The position numbers and the translations under genes are program-made. Positions 16,476 through 25,608 of a stretch of DNA of 64,000 nt are shown here, piece after piece (positions within the stretch are counted from its first letter, which is position 1; every line of letters begins with the position of its first letter). This DNA is from Kitasatospora sp. SUK 42 (GTDB taxonomy: Bacteria > Actinomycetota > Actinomycetes > Streptomycetales > Streptomycetaceae). A model generated the notes under the pieces. The model was not told the DNA's origin. It did not search any database and was given only the letters and a program-made list of their open reading frames with translations. The stretch is taken from the NCBI RefSeq assembly GCF_015776785.2, contig NZ_LFMD02000003.1, forward strand, positions 1,176,027 to 1,240,026, in the 5' to 3' direction.

Positions 16476-17222
16476 TCAGACCTCGTACACCGCGCCGGCC
16501 CGGGCCAGTTCGACCGGGCCGGGGTACGCGGTGGCGGCGTCGCGGCGGTTGCGCTCGGCGTCCGTCCACGGCGGGATGTGGGTGAGGACCAGCCGGCGGG
16601 CCCGGGCCGCGGCGGCGTGCTCGCCGGCCTCCCTGCCGTTGAGGTGAACGGAGCGGAAGGTGTCGCGGCCGTCCTGGTAGGCGGCCTCGCAGAGGAACAG
16701 GTCGGTGTCCCGGGCGAGTTCCACCAGTTCGGGGCTCTCACCGGTGTCCCCGGAGTAGACCAGCGAGCGGCCGCCGTGCTCCAGCCGGAAGGCGAAGGCG
16801 TCGACCGGGTGGTTGACCTGGGCGACGGAGATCCGGAACGGGCCGAGCTCGAAGGAGCCCGGGGTGAGGGTGCGGAACTCGAACACCTCCTTCATCCCGG
16901 GGTTCTCCGGCATGTCGTACGCCCGCGCGAGGCGTTCGGCGGTGCCCGTCGGGCCGTACACCGGGAGCAGGTCGGGGCAGCCCTCGGCGCGGTAGTTGCG
17001 GGCGACCCAGTAGGCGCACAGGTCGACGCAGTGGTCCGCGTGCAGGTGGCTGAGCAGGACGGCGTCGACGTCGTAGAGGCCGGTGTACTTCTGCAGCGCA
17101 CCGAGCGCGCCGTTGCCGAGGTCGAGCACCACGCGGTAGCCGTCGGCCTCGACCAGGTAGCTGGAGCACGGCGAGTCGGCGGACGGGAAGCTCCCCGAAC
17201 ACCCCACCACGGTCAGTTTCAT
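16476..17222 (-). CDS. MBL-fold metallo-hydrolase (RNase Z-like)
   Basis: The 248-residue protein has the metallo-beta-lactamase fold: MKLTVVGCSGSFPSADSPCS at the N-terminus, the metal motif SHLHADH (His59, His61, Asp63, His64), NHPVDAFAFRLE, the bridging aspartate in VYSGDTGES and a C-terminal LTHIPPW. The layout resembles RNase Z and cyclic phosphodiesterase relatives, but the exact substrate cannot be read from the sequence. A strong GGAGGGG ribosome site lies 7 nt before the ATG. It is convergent with the monooxygenases and seems to be transcribed alone. Confidence 0.85.
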   Translation of the reverse strand: MKLTVVGCSGSFPSADSPCSSYLVEADGYRVVLDLGNGALGALQKYTGLYDVDAVLLSHLHADHCVDLCAYWVARNYRAEGCPDLLPVYGPTGTAERLARAYDMPENPGMKEVFEFRTLTPGSFELGPFRISVAQVNHPVDAFAFRLEHGGRSLVYSGDTGESPELVELARDTDLFLCEAAYQDGRDTFRSVHLNGREAGEHAAAARARRLVLTHIPPWTDAERNRRDAATAYPGPVELARAGAVYEV

Positions 17223-17431
17223 CCGAGCCCCTCCGCCCCGACACGTCCTGGCTGCTGCTGGAAAACGGCATGGAAAACAGCATGGAAAACGGCAGGCCGG
17301 GCCGGTGGACCGGCCGGTAGCACTGCGTTGGTGTGTCGAGAGTAAGGGCGGAACGGCACTTTGCCCCCGCCCCCGTGCCGGGCTGTGGCTGGAATCACCC
17401 AGACCGCGCGGGCGGGGGCGGGGGCCCCGGA

Positions 17432-17620
17432 TCAGCGGTGCCGGGGGCGGCTGCGGGCCCAGGCGCGGACGGTGCGGGGGTACCAGCGGGGGTGCCCGCT
17501 GCCGTTGATCACGTCCGGGTCGGGCAGCAGCCCGTGCCGGCGGTAGTTGCGGACGGTATCGGTCTGGACGTTGATGTGCCGGGCGATCTCGGCGTACGAC
17601 CAGAGCTCGTCGCCACTCAC
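17432..17620 (-). CDS. Small winged-helix (MerR/excisionase-like) DNA-binding protein
   Basis: The 62-residue product begins at a GTG with GGAGGAGG 7 nt upstream, which decides the start. SYAEIARHINVQTDTVRNYR is a helix-turn-helix and the following HGLLPDPDVINGSGHPRWYP forms a wing, as in MerR-type regulators and excisionases. There is no effector domain. It ends in a basic tail, ARSRPRHR. Nothing around it suggests a phage or plasmid, so it is probably a small chromosomal regulator. The target is unknown. Confidence 0.75.
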   Translation of the reverse strand: MSGDELWSYAEIARHINVQTDTVRNYRRHGLLPDPDVINGSGHPRWYPRTVRAWARSRPRHR

Positions 17621-17829
17621 GGGACACCTCCTCCGGGGGGACGGGGGCGGACGTTCGTGAGGCAGCCTTCCGGGCGGCGCCAGGGCGTTCACGGCGGAAC
17701 GGGCGCCGTGGCGATTCCGTGACAAACCGGGAGCAGTACGCGGACAAACACCCGGCCCCGCACGGCCGTCGCGGCCGCCCCGACCGTCACGGTGGCCGGG
17801 TCCGCCGCCGGACCGGTACGGTTCGCCGC

Positions 17830-18315
17830 GTGAACGGCGCGAGCGGTATGAACGGGATGAGCGGCACGACGGGCGTCTGGCTGGTCCTGGCGGTGGTGGG
17901 CCTCGCCCTGCTGGCCGCCGTCGTGGTGGCGCGGCTGCGGCGCGACCGCCCGGCCGCGCGCCCGGGCGGGCCGGTCGGCCCGGGGCCGCGCCCGGGAACC
18001 GAGGTCCGCCCGGCTCCTCAGGAGATCTGGTGGGCGGAGGTCCCGTTCGAGGACGGCCCCGGCTCCAAGGACCGCCCGTGCCTGGTGCTGCGGGTGCACG
18101 GCCGGGCCGCCACCGTCGCGAAGATCACCAGCAAGGACCACTCCGGGCGCCCGGGCGTGCTGCCGCTGCCGCCCGGTTCGGTGGGCGACCGGCAGGGCCG
18201 GGCCAGCTGGCTGGAGACCGACGAGCTGCGCGAGGTGCCGCTGTCCGCCTTCCGCCGCCGGGCCGGGACGCTGGACCGGCAGACCTGGGCCCGGGCCCAG
18301 AGGGTCCTCGGCTGA
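17830..18315 (+). CDS. Membrane-anchored PemK/MazF-like protein
   Basis: The 161-residue product starts with a single membrane helix (VWLVLAVVGLALLAAVVVA), a basic Pro/Arg linker, then a PemK/MazF-like domain beginning EIWWAEVPFEDGPGSKDRPC. MazF-type toxins cut single-stranded RNA, using residues around this first strand. No antitoxin gene is adjacent: the next gene on this strand is absent and cysM is convergent. The start is uncertain among GTG 17830 and ATGs at 17848 and 17857; no clear ribosome site is visible. A non-toxic structural use of the fold is possible. Confidence 0.7.
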   Translation: MNGASGMNGMSGTTGVWLVLAVVGLALLAAVVVARLRRDRPAARPGGPVGPGPRPGTEVRPAPQEIWWAEVPFEDGPGSKDRPCLVLRVHGRAATVAKITSKDHSGRPGVLPLPPGSVGDRQGRASWLETDELREVPLSAFRRRAGTLDRQTWARAQRVLG

Positions 18316-18319
18316 CGCC

Positions 18320-19417
<1,098 letters not shown>

Positions 19418-19696
19418 TCAGCGGGCGCCGCCGGCCACGGCGGGCAGGATGGTGACGCTGTCGCCGTCGGCGAGGGCGGTGGAGATGCCCTCCAGGAAGC
19501 GGACGTCCTCGTCGTTCAGGTAGACGTTGACGAAGCGGCGCAGCTCGCCGCCCTCGACCAGGCGGGCGGCGATGCCCGGGTGGCGGGCGTCGAGGTCGGT
19601 GAAGAGTTCGCCGAGGTTGCTGCCGGTGCCCTCGACGGCCTTGGCGCCGTCGGTGTAGGTGCGGAGGATGGTCGGGATGCGGACCTCGATGGCCAT
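19418..19696 (-). CDS. cysO: CysO/MoaD/ThiS-like sulfur carrier protein
   Basis: This 92-residue ubiquitin-fold protein (VRIPTILRTYTDG, FVNVYLNDEDVRFLEG, DGDSVTILPAVAGG) carries sulfur as a C-terminal thiocarboxylate for CysM. The protein does not end in the usual diglycine but in GGAR, so two residues must be removed before activation, as known for a few carriers trimmed by JAMM proteases. It is directly upstream of cysM and downstream of a leader peptide; the JAMM protease gene mec is 375 bp further upstream. Confidence 0.88.
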   Translation of the reverse strand: MAIEVRIPTILRTYTDGAKAVEGTGSNLGELFTDLDARHPGIAARLVEGGELRRFVNVYLNDEDVRFLEGISTALADGDSVTILPAVAGGAR

Positions 19697-19813
19697 GGGT
19701 GCGCTCCTGTGCGAGTCGTGGAGTGGGTGGGCCGCAGCGGGCGCGGCGGGGCGGGTCCCCGGGGCTCGACGCGGCCGGTCAGGCGGCGGGGCCCGGGTGG
19801 GGCGGGGCGGCTC

Positions 19814-19933
19814 TCAGCGCGAGCGCGCGGGCGTGCCGGGACAGATCGCGCCGGCGTGCCGGCACAGGTCGATGTGCAGGCGCGCCACGAGGCGGGTGCC
19901 CGGGGCCTGGTTGCTCACATCGACGGAACGCAT
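19814..19933 (-). CDS. Cysteine-type leader peptide of cysO-cysM (39 aa)
   Basis: An ATG at 19933 opens a 39-codon frame encoding MRSVDVSNQAP, then LVARLHIDLCRHAGAIC. This is the pattern of the leader peptides annotated ahead of sulfate and cysteine genes in Streptomyces, with Cys24 and Cys31. It lies 117 bp upstream of cysO and after the mec terminator, so it heads its own transcript. Control by Cys-tRNA supply is likely but not shown here. Confidence 0.82.
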   Translation of the reverse strand: MRSVDVSNQAPGTRLVARLHIDLCRHAGAICPGTPARSR

Positions 19934-20018
19934 GGGCTCATCGTATAGATTCCCGGGCCCGCTTGGGCATGCCCGTCTCGTGATCCGGATGTTCTTGTCC
20001 CCGATGCCGAGACGGCAG

Positions 20019-20053
20019 AGGCCCGCCGACCGTTCGCGCTGGTCGGCGGGCCT
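20019..20053 (-). terminator. Hairpin terminator of mec
   Basis: AGGCCCGCCGACC and GGTCGGCGGGCCT form a perfect 13-bp stem with a 9-nt loop, 19 bp beyond the mec stop. It separates mec from the leader-cysO-cysM transcript. Confidence 0.85.
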
Positions 20054-20071
20054 CCTCCGGGCGGGAGCGGG

Positions 20072-20503
20072 TCAGGCCTGGTAGTCCTCCACGACCTGGA
20101 CGTCTTCCTCCGTGATCTCACCGTCCACGATGCGGAACGACCGGAACTGGTACGGGTCGTCCTCACCGTTGCCCTCGGCGGTGGAGACCAGGACGTAGTG
20201 GGCGAACGGCTCGGAGGCGTAGCTCACGTCGGTGCGCGAGGGGTAGGCCTCGGTCGCGGTGTGCGAGTGGTAGACGACGACCGGCTCCTCGTCCCGGTCG
20301 TCCATCTCGCGGTAGAGCTTGAGCAGGTCGCCCGAGTCGAACTCGTAGAAGGTGGGCGAGCGGGCGGCGTTGAGCATCGGGATGAACCGCTCGGGGCGGC
20401 CGCTGCCGGCCGGTCCGGCGACCACGCCGCAGGCCTCGTCCGGGTGGTCGGCGCGGGCGTGGGCCACGATCCGGTCGCGGAGTTCTCGGGTGATGGTCAG
20501 CAT
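20072..20503 (-). CDS. mec: JAMM/MPN zinc protease (Mec-type) acting on the sulfur carrier
   Basis: The 143-residue protein has the JAMM motif: a Glu in the N-terminal helix-strand region (PDEACGVVAG), then YHSHTATEAYPSRTD giving His79, His81 and Asp92 as zinc ligands. In Mycobacterium tuberculosis the homologue Mec releases cysteine from the CysO-cysteine adduct. Here the adjacent carrier ends in GGAR, so the same protease could also trim the two terminal residues. It has its own terminator, which sets it apart from cysO-cysM. Confidence 0.9.
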   Translation of the reverse strand: MLTITRELRDRIVAHARADHPDEACGVVAGPAGSGRPERFIPMLNAARSPTFYEFDSGDLLKLYREMDDRDEEPVVVYHSHTATEAYPSRTDVSYASEPFAHYVLVSTAEGNGEDDPYQFRSFRIVDGEITEEDVQVVEDYQA

Positions 20504-20604
20504 GCGGTCAGGATGCCACGCCCCGGCGGCTGTCCGCCGGGGCGTCCGAGGCCCGGTCACCGGGCGTCCGCCACCCGGTCGCGGGGTGCGGGCCGGGCGG
20601 CGGT

Positions 20605-22047
20605 TCAGCCGCCGTTGCGGGCGTGTATGTGGTCGTGCGGCCGACCGTGGACGGCCTGCGGGTTGTGGCGCCTGATCACCACGTAGCCGACCACCAGCAC
20701 CACGGCCCAGCAGGGGAAGACGTAGAGCGAGATCCGGTTGGTGGTGTCCAGGGCGATCAGCACCACGACCAGGACCAGGAAGGCGAGCGCGGACCAGCTG
20801 ACCCAGACACCGCCCGGGGCCTTGAAGCTGGGTGGCGGCAGGTGGCCGGCCTTCCAGGCGCGGCGGTAGCGGATCTGGGAGACCAGGATCATCGCCCAGG
20901 TCCACAGGCCGCAGACCGTGGCGACCGAGGTGATGTACTCGAACGCCCGCGCCGGGACGAGGTAGTTGAGCACCACACCGACGCCCATCAGCAGACAGGA
21001 GAAGGTTATCGCGATGGCCGGGGTGCGGCGCGCGTTGAGGCTGGTGAGGCGTACGGGGGCCTGGCCGCGCAGGGCGAGGTCGCGCAGCATGCGCCCGGTG
21101 GAGTACATCCCGGAGTTGCAGGAGGAGAGGGCGGCGGTGAGCACCACGAAGTTGATGATGCCGGCCGCCGCCGGGATCCCGATCTTGCCGAAGGCGGCGA
21201 CGAACGGGCTGACGCCGGGCTGGAATTCGGTCCAGGGCACGAGCGCGAGGATGATCACCAGGGCGCCGATGTAGAACAGCATGATGCGCCAGGGCAGGGT
21301 GTTGATGGCCCGGGGCAGGTTCTTCTCGGGGTTCTCGCTCTCACCCGCGGTGACGCCGACGAGTTCGACGCCCAGGTAGGCGAACATGACGATCTGCAGG
21401 GTCATCACGGTGGCGCCGAGGCCCTTGGGGAAGAAGCCGCCGTCGTGCCACAGGTGGGTGATCGACGCGGTGTCACCGGCCTTGCTGAAGCCGAGGGTCA
21501 GCACGCCGATGCCGATCAGGATCATGCCGATGATGGCGGTGACCTTGACCATGGAGAACCAGAACTCGATCTCGCCGAACAGCTTCACCGAGATCAGGTT
21601 GGCGGCGTAGAGGATGACCAGGAAGGTCAACGCGCTGGCCCACTGCGGGATCTCGGGCGCCCAGAACCTGACGTACACGGCGGCGGCGGTGGTCTCGGCC
21701 ATGCCGGTGACGACCCAGAACAGCCAGTAGGTCCAGCCGGTGACGTAGCCGGCGAAGGGGCCGAGGAACTCCCGGGCGTACTCGGCGAAGCTGCCGGACA
21801 CCGGGCGGTACGTGAGGAGTTCGCCGAGGGCCCGCATGATCACGAAGATCACCAGGCCGGCCACGGCGTAGGAAAGGACCAGGCTGGGTCCGGACCGCGA
21901 TATCGCGGTGCCGGCGCCGAGGAACAGACCGGTGCCGATCGCGCCGCCGATCGCGATCATCTGGATCTGGCGGCTGCCCAGCCCCCGCTGGTAGCCCTCC
22001 TCGTCCGGCTTGCTGTCGACCACTTGGTCGTAGAGCTGCTCGGCCAT
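20605..22047 (-). CDS. APC-family amino-acid permease
   Basis: The 480-residue membrane protein has about 12 helices and the amino-acid permease signature IQMIAIGGAIGTGLFLGAG in the first, plus GWTYWLFWVVTGMAETTAA and SSCNSGMYSTGRMLRDLA. It belongs to the AnsP/GabP/LysP type of proton-coupled importers; the substrate cannot be told from sequence. The ATG at 22047 is the family start. An AT-richer stretch, GATTTATATGAAAATA around 22160, lies upstream. It is not obviously in an operon. Confidence 0.9.
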   Translation of the reverse strand: MAEQLYDQVVDSKPDEEGYQRGLGSRQIQMIAIGGAIGTGLFLGAGTAISRSGPSLVLSYAVAGLVIFVIMRALGELLTYRPVSGSFAEYAREFLGPFAGYVTGWTYWLFWVVTGMAETTAAAVYVRFWAPEIPQWASALTFLVILYAANLISVKLFGEIEFWFSMVKVTAIIGMILIGIGVLTLGFSKAGDTASITHLWHDGGFFPKGLGATVMTLQIVMFAYLGVELVGVTAGESENPEKNLPRAINTLPWRIMLFYIGALVIILALVPWTEFQPGVSPFVAAFGKIGIPAAAGIINFVVLTAALSSCNSGMYSTGRMLRDLALRGQAPVRLTSLNARRTPAIAITFSCLLMGVGVVLNYLVPARAFEYITSVATVCGLWTWAMILVSQIRYRRAWKAGHLPPPSFKAPGGVWVSWSALAFLVLVVVLIALDTTNRISLYVFPCWAVVLVVGYVVIRRHNPQAVHGRPHDHIHARNGG

Positions 22048-22246
22048 GGTCACCGTCCTGGGTCGGTCTCGTGGGTGGGGTGAAGTCGTACCACGCAGAG
22101 TCCGGATAGCGGTGTTCATCTGAGCGATATTTGAGCATGACCTGCTAGGGTTTGCCCGATTTATATGAAAATACCCCGACCGATCATCCACATGCTGGAC
22201 GGAACGGCCGGGGCTTGCCCGAGATCGGGCAGGATCACCCGGGAAA

Positions 22247-22265
22247 GCGGACGGAAACCGTCCGC
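22247..22265 (-). terminator. Hairpin after the DUF2017 gene
   Basis: GCGGACGG and CCGTCCGC form a perfect 8-bp stem with an AAA loop immediately beyond the DUF2017 stop codon. Confidence 0.7.
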
Positions 22266-22267
22266 GA

Positions 22268-22840
22268 TCAGTCGGCGATCGCCTCCAGCAACGATTCCTG
22301 GAGCGCTCCCAGCCACAGGTAGGCCATCACCAGCGGCTTGCGCTGGTCGCCGTCCGGCAGCGCGTACAGGCCCTGTTCGTCCTCCTCGGTGACCTCCAGC
22401 CTGACCCCGAGGGCCAGCCGCAGGTCGTTCAGCGCGCCCAGCCACCGCAGGCAGTCGGGCGTGGCCAGCTTGAGCACCCCTTCGCCACCGAGACCGTCCA
22501 GGGTCCGGATCACCTGGAGCGCGTCCTCCCGCTTGCGGGCCCGCAGGTCGAGCTCGGTGTAGCGGCGGAACTCGCCCGAGGCGGCCTGCGTCTCGGCGTC
22601 CGCCGGGGCGGCCGGGTCGCCGTAGGCGTCCGGGAAGAGCCGGGCCAGCACCGGGTCCGCGGGCGCCTCGGTCGGGCCCTCGGCGAACAGCGCGGCCAGC
22701 GGGTCGCCGCCCTCCCCGCCCGGGCCGGGGCCGATCAGCTCCAGCATCTGCACTTCCAGCGAGCGCAGGATGGAGGCCTCCACCTCGTCCAGCGCGATCG
22801 CCGCGCCGCCACCGCCGGTGCTCTCGAACAACCCAGCCAT
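22268..22840 (-). CDS. DUF2017 family protein
   Basis: The 190-residue soluble protein fits DUF2017, which is regularly found next to clpS in actinobacteria. Recognisable parts are LDEVEASILRSLEVQMLELI, RLFPDAYGDP, FRRYTELDLRARK and a Leu-rich C-terminus ending in LWLGALQESLLEAI. It is acidic and predicted all-helical. It starts 93 bp after clpS on the same strand and is followed by a terminator, so the two likely form one transcript. No biochemical function is known for the family. Confidence 0.88.
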   Translation of the reverse strand: MAGLFESTGGGGAAIALDEVEASILRSLEVQMLELIGPGPGGEGGDPLAALFAEGPTEAPADPVLARLFPDAYGDPAAPADAETQAASGEFRRYTELDLRARKREDALQVIRTLDGLGGEGVLKLATPDCLRWLGALNDLRLALGVRLEVTEEDEQGLYALPDGDQRKPLVMAYLWLGALQESLLEAIAD

Positions 22841-22932
22841 CTGTATCGGTCAGCCCGTCTTCGTCGTGTTCGGCCACGCCGCCGCACCGGCGGCCGGTCG
22901 CCCGGTCGGTCGTGTGTGCGCTCGGCGTACGG

Positions 22933-23226
22933 TCAGTCGTGCTGCAGCGTCGCCCACAGGCCGTAGCCGTGCATCGCCTGCACGTCACGTTCCATCTCCT
23001 CGCGGGAGCCACTGGAGACCACCGCCCGACCCTTGGTGTGCACGTCCATCATGAGCTTCCGGGCCTTGTCCTTCGGGTAGCCGAAGTAGGCCTGGAAGAC
23101 GTGCTGGACGTAGCTCATGAGATTGACCGGGTCGTTGTGCACGATGGTCACCCAGGGCGTGTCCGGCTCGGTCACCGGCTGCCCCTCGACCTCCGGGCGC
23201 TCGATCTCCACGGGAGCGACACTCAC
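22933..23226 (-). CDS. clpS: ATP-dependent Clp protease adaptor ClpS
   Basis: The 97-residue adaptor delivers proteins with N-degron residues to the ClpAP/ClpCP protease. The core is clear: [20 protein letters not shown], in which the Asn-Asp of the N-end binding pocket is conserved, and [27 protein letters not shown] lies 8 nt before the GTG start, which rules out the upstream ATG at 23283. It is divergent from pncB and upstream of the DUF2017 gene. Confidence 0.94.
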   Translation of the reverse strand: MSVAPVEIERPEVEGQPVTEPDTPWVTIVHNDPVNLMSYVQHVFQAYFGYPKDKARKLMMDVHTKGRAVVSSGSREEMERDVQAMHGYGLWATLQHD

Positions 23227-23330
23227 CGGCTGGCCTCCTCGTTGCACACTCGTCCGTAACCCCTTCAAGGCCCATGCTGCCATCCGGGGGACACCCGGGC
23301 GATTCCGGCCCGGATCACACCACGAGAAAT

Positions 23331-23343
23331 CGTCAGTCTGACG
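23331..23343. promoter_or_regulatory. Palindrome in the clpS-pncB divergent promoter
   Basis: CGTCAGTCTGACG is a perfect 6-bp inverted repeat with one central base, 24 bp before the pncB ATG. It is well placed to be an operator of pncB. No regulator is identified. Confidence 0.45.
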
Positions 23344-23367
23344 CTAAGTGGTAGTAGCATCATCCGC

Positions 23368-24684
23368 ATGGACGCCACTTCAGTGCGCGCGGCCGGCTCG
23401 ACCGCGCTGCTCACCGACCGCTACGAGCTCACCATGCTGCAGGCCGCCCTGCGCAGCGGGGCCGCGCACCGCAGCTCCGTCTTCGAGGTGTTCACCCGCC
23501 GCCTGCCGGGCGGCCGCCGCTACGGCGTCATGGCCGGCACCGGCCGGGTGCTGGACGCCGTCGAGAACTTCCGCTTCACCAGCGCCCAACTGGACTGGCT
23601 GGCCGACCAGGGCGTGGTCGAGGACGACACCCTGCGCTTCCTCGCCGACTACCGCTTCTCCGGCGACATCCACGGCTACCCCGAGGGCGAGGTCTACTTC
23701 CCCGGCTCGCCGCTGCTCACCGTCGAGGGCAGCTTCGCCGAGGCGGTGATCCTGGAGACGGTGATCCTGTCGATCCTCAACCACGACTCGGCGATCGCGG
23801 CCGCCGCCTCCCGGATGACCGCCGCGGCCGGCGGCCGTCCGGTGATCGAGATGGGCGCCCGCCGGGCCCACGAGCAGGCCGCGGTGTCCGCCGCCCGGGC
23901 CGCCTACGTGGCCGGCTTCGCCGCCACCTCCGACCTCGAAGCCGGCTTCACCCACGGCATCCCGACCACCGGCACCGCCGCGCACGCCTTCACCCTGGTG
24001 CACGACAGCGAGCGCGACGCCTTCCGGGCGCAGATCGCCTCCATGGGCAAGGGCACCACCCTGCTGGTCGACACCTTCGACCTGCGCGAGGCGGTACGGA
24101 CCGCCGTCGAGGTGGCCGGCCCCGAGCTCGGCGCCGTCCGGATCGACTCCGGCGACCTCACCCTGCTGGCCCACCGGGTCCGCCGCCAACTGGACGAGCT
24201 CGGCGCCGAACGGACCCGGATCATCGTCACCTCGGACCTCGACGAGTACGCGATCGCCGCGCTGGCCGCCGCCCCGGTGAACGGCTACGGCGTCGGCACC
24301 AGCCTGGTCACCGGCAGCGGCCACCCGACCTGCGCGATGGTCTACAAGCTCGTCGCCCGCGCCGAGCAGGACGGCGGGCCGCTGGTGCCGGTGGCCAAGC
24401 GCGCGGCCGGCGGCAAGACCAGCATCGGCGGCCGCAAGTGGGCGGCCCGCCGGCCCGACGGCGAGGGCGTCGCCGAGGCCGAGGTGGTCGGCACCGGGCC
24501 GGTCCCGGCCGAGCTGGAGCCGCACCTGATGCAGGTGCCGCTGGTGCGGGCCGGCGAGACCGTCGGCCGGGAGCCGCTGAGCGCCGCCCGCGAGCGGCAC
24601 GTCCGCGCCCGGGCCGCGCTGCCGCTGTCGGCCACCCAGCTCTCCAAGGGGGACCCGGTCATCCCCACCGAACTGATCGTCTGA
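23368..24684 (+). CDS. pncB: Nicotinate phosphoribosyltransferase
   Basis: The 438-residue enzyme converts nicotinate and PRPP to nicotinate mononucleotide in the NAD salvage pathway. Signatures are LLTDRYELTMLQAALRSG, RYGVMAGTGRVLDAVENF, the substrate region VIEMGARRAHEQAA, the site GTAAHAFTLVH, and AVRIDSGDLTLLA. The next gene on the strand is a nicotinamidase, which supplies nicotinate, so the two form a salvage pair. Spacing of about 150 bp leaves open whether they share a transcript. A palindrome sits in the upstream promoter. Confidence 0.95.
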   Translation: MDATSVRAAGSTALLTDRYELTMLQAALRSGAAHRSSVFEVFTRRLPGGRRYGVMAGTGRVLDAVENFRFTSAQLDWLADQGVVEDDTLRFLADYRFSGDIHGYPEGEVYFPGSPLLTVEGSFAEAVILETVILSILNHDSAIAAAASRMTAAAGGRPVIEMGARRAHEQAAVSAARAAYVAGFAATSDLEAGFTHGIPTTGTAAHAFTLVHDSERDAFRAQIASMGKGTTLLVDTFDLREAVRTAVEVAGPELGAVRIDSGDLTLLAHRVRRQLDELGAERTRIIVTSDLDEYAIAALAAAPVNGYGVGTSLVTGSGHPTCAMVYKLVARAEQDGGPLVPVAKRAAGGKTSIGGRKWAARRPDGEGVAEAEVVGTGPVPAELEPHLMQVPLVRAGETVGREPLSAARERHVRARAALPLSATQLSKGDPVIPTELIV

Positions 24685-24832
24685 CCCCGGTCAGGCGGGG
24701 GCCTTCCGCCTCCGCGCGCCACTCCCTAGAGTCGACCGTAGGGTTCTCCACCCCCCGATCCCAGGGGTCCGGGTCTCCCCCCGGGCCCCACCGCCGGGGC
24801 ACACCGCCCCCCACAGCCGAGGAATGCGAGCC

Positions 24833-25423
24833 ATGCACCGGGCACTGATCGTCGTCGACGTGCAGAACGACTTCTGCGAGGGCGGCAGCCTGGCCGTCAC
24901 CGGAGGCGCCGAGGTGGCCGCCGCCATCACCGACCTGATCGCCGAGTCCTCCCCCGGCTACCAGCACATCCTCGCCACCCGCGACCACCACATCGACCCG
25001 GGCCCGCACTTCTCCGCCGAGCCCGACTACGTCGACAGCTGGCCGCCGCACTGCGTGGCCGGCACCGAGGGCGTGGGCTTCCACCCCAACTTCGCGCCCG
25101 CGGTGATCTCCGGCGCGGTCGAGGCGGTGTTCGACAAGGGCGCCTACTCGGCGGCCTACAGCGGATTCGAGGGGCTGGACGAGAACAGCCGCGGCCCGGT
25201 GGAGTGGCTGCGCGACCGGCAGGTCGACGAGGTCGACGTGGTCGGCATCGCCACCGACCACTGCGTCCGGGCCACCGCCCTGGACGCCGCGCGGGCCGGC
25301 TTCACCACCCGGGTGCTGCTCGACCTCACCGCCGGGGTGGCGCCGGAGACCACCGCCGCCGCGCTGGAGGAGCTGCGGGCGGCCGGGGTCGAGCTGGTCG
25401 GCGCGCCGGTGGTGCGTTCGTAG
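24833..25423 (+). CDS. pncA: Nicotinamidase (isochorismatase superfamily)
   Basis: The 196-residue enzyme deamidates nicotinamide to nicotinate. It has the Asp-Lys-Cys triad positions: Asp9 in LIVVDVQNDFCEGG, Lys in VFDKGAYSAAYSGF and Cys in GIATDHCVRATALDA. Metal ligands are seen in TRDHHIDPGPHF. GAGGA lies about 10 nt before the ATG; an in-frame ATG three codons upstream is less well placed. It follows pncB and completes the NAD salvage step. Confidence 0.93.
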   Translation: MHRALIVVDVQNDFCEGGSLAVTGGAEVAAAITDLIAESSPGYQHILATRDHHIDPGPHFSAEPDYVDSWPPHCVAGTEGVGFHPNFAPAVISGAVEAVFDKGAYSAAYSGFEGLDENSRGPVEWLRDRQVDEVDVVGIATDHCVRATALDAARAGFTTRVLLDLTAGVAPETTAAALEELRAAGVELVGAPVVRS

Positions 25424-25443
25424 GACCGGCCCTCGGGCGGGGG

Positions 25444-25604
25444 CGTTGCTCGGGAGTGCTGCTGTTCGGGGGCGCCGCTGTTCGGGCGGGCCGCTGTTCG
25501 GGCGGGCCGCTGTTCGGGGGCGCCGCTGTTCGGGCGCGGCGGTGCTCGGGCGCGGCGGTGTTCGGGCGGGCCGGTGCTCGGGCGCGGCGGTGTTCGGGAC
25601 TCGG
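25444..25604. repeat. 16-bp GC-rich tandem repeats
   Basis: About ten imperfect head-to-tail copies of GCTGTTCGGGCGGGCC fill the space between pncA and the convergent AbiEi-like gene. They contain no gene. Such arrays are slippage-prone and could vary between strains. Confidence 0.8.
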
Positions 25605-25608
25605 CTCC

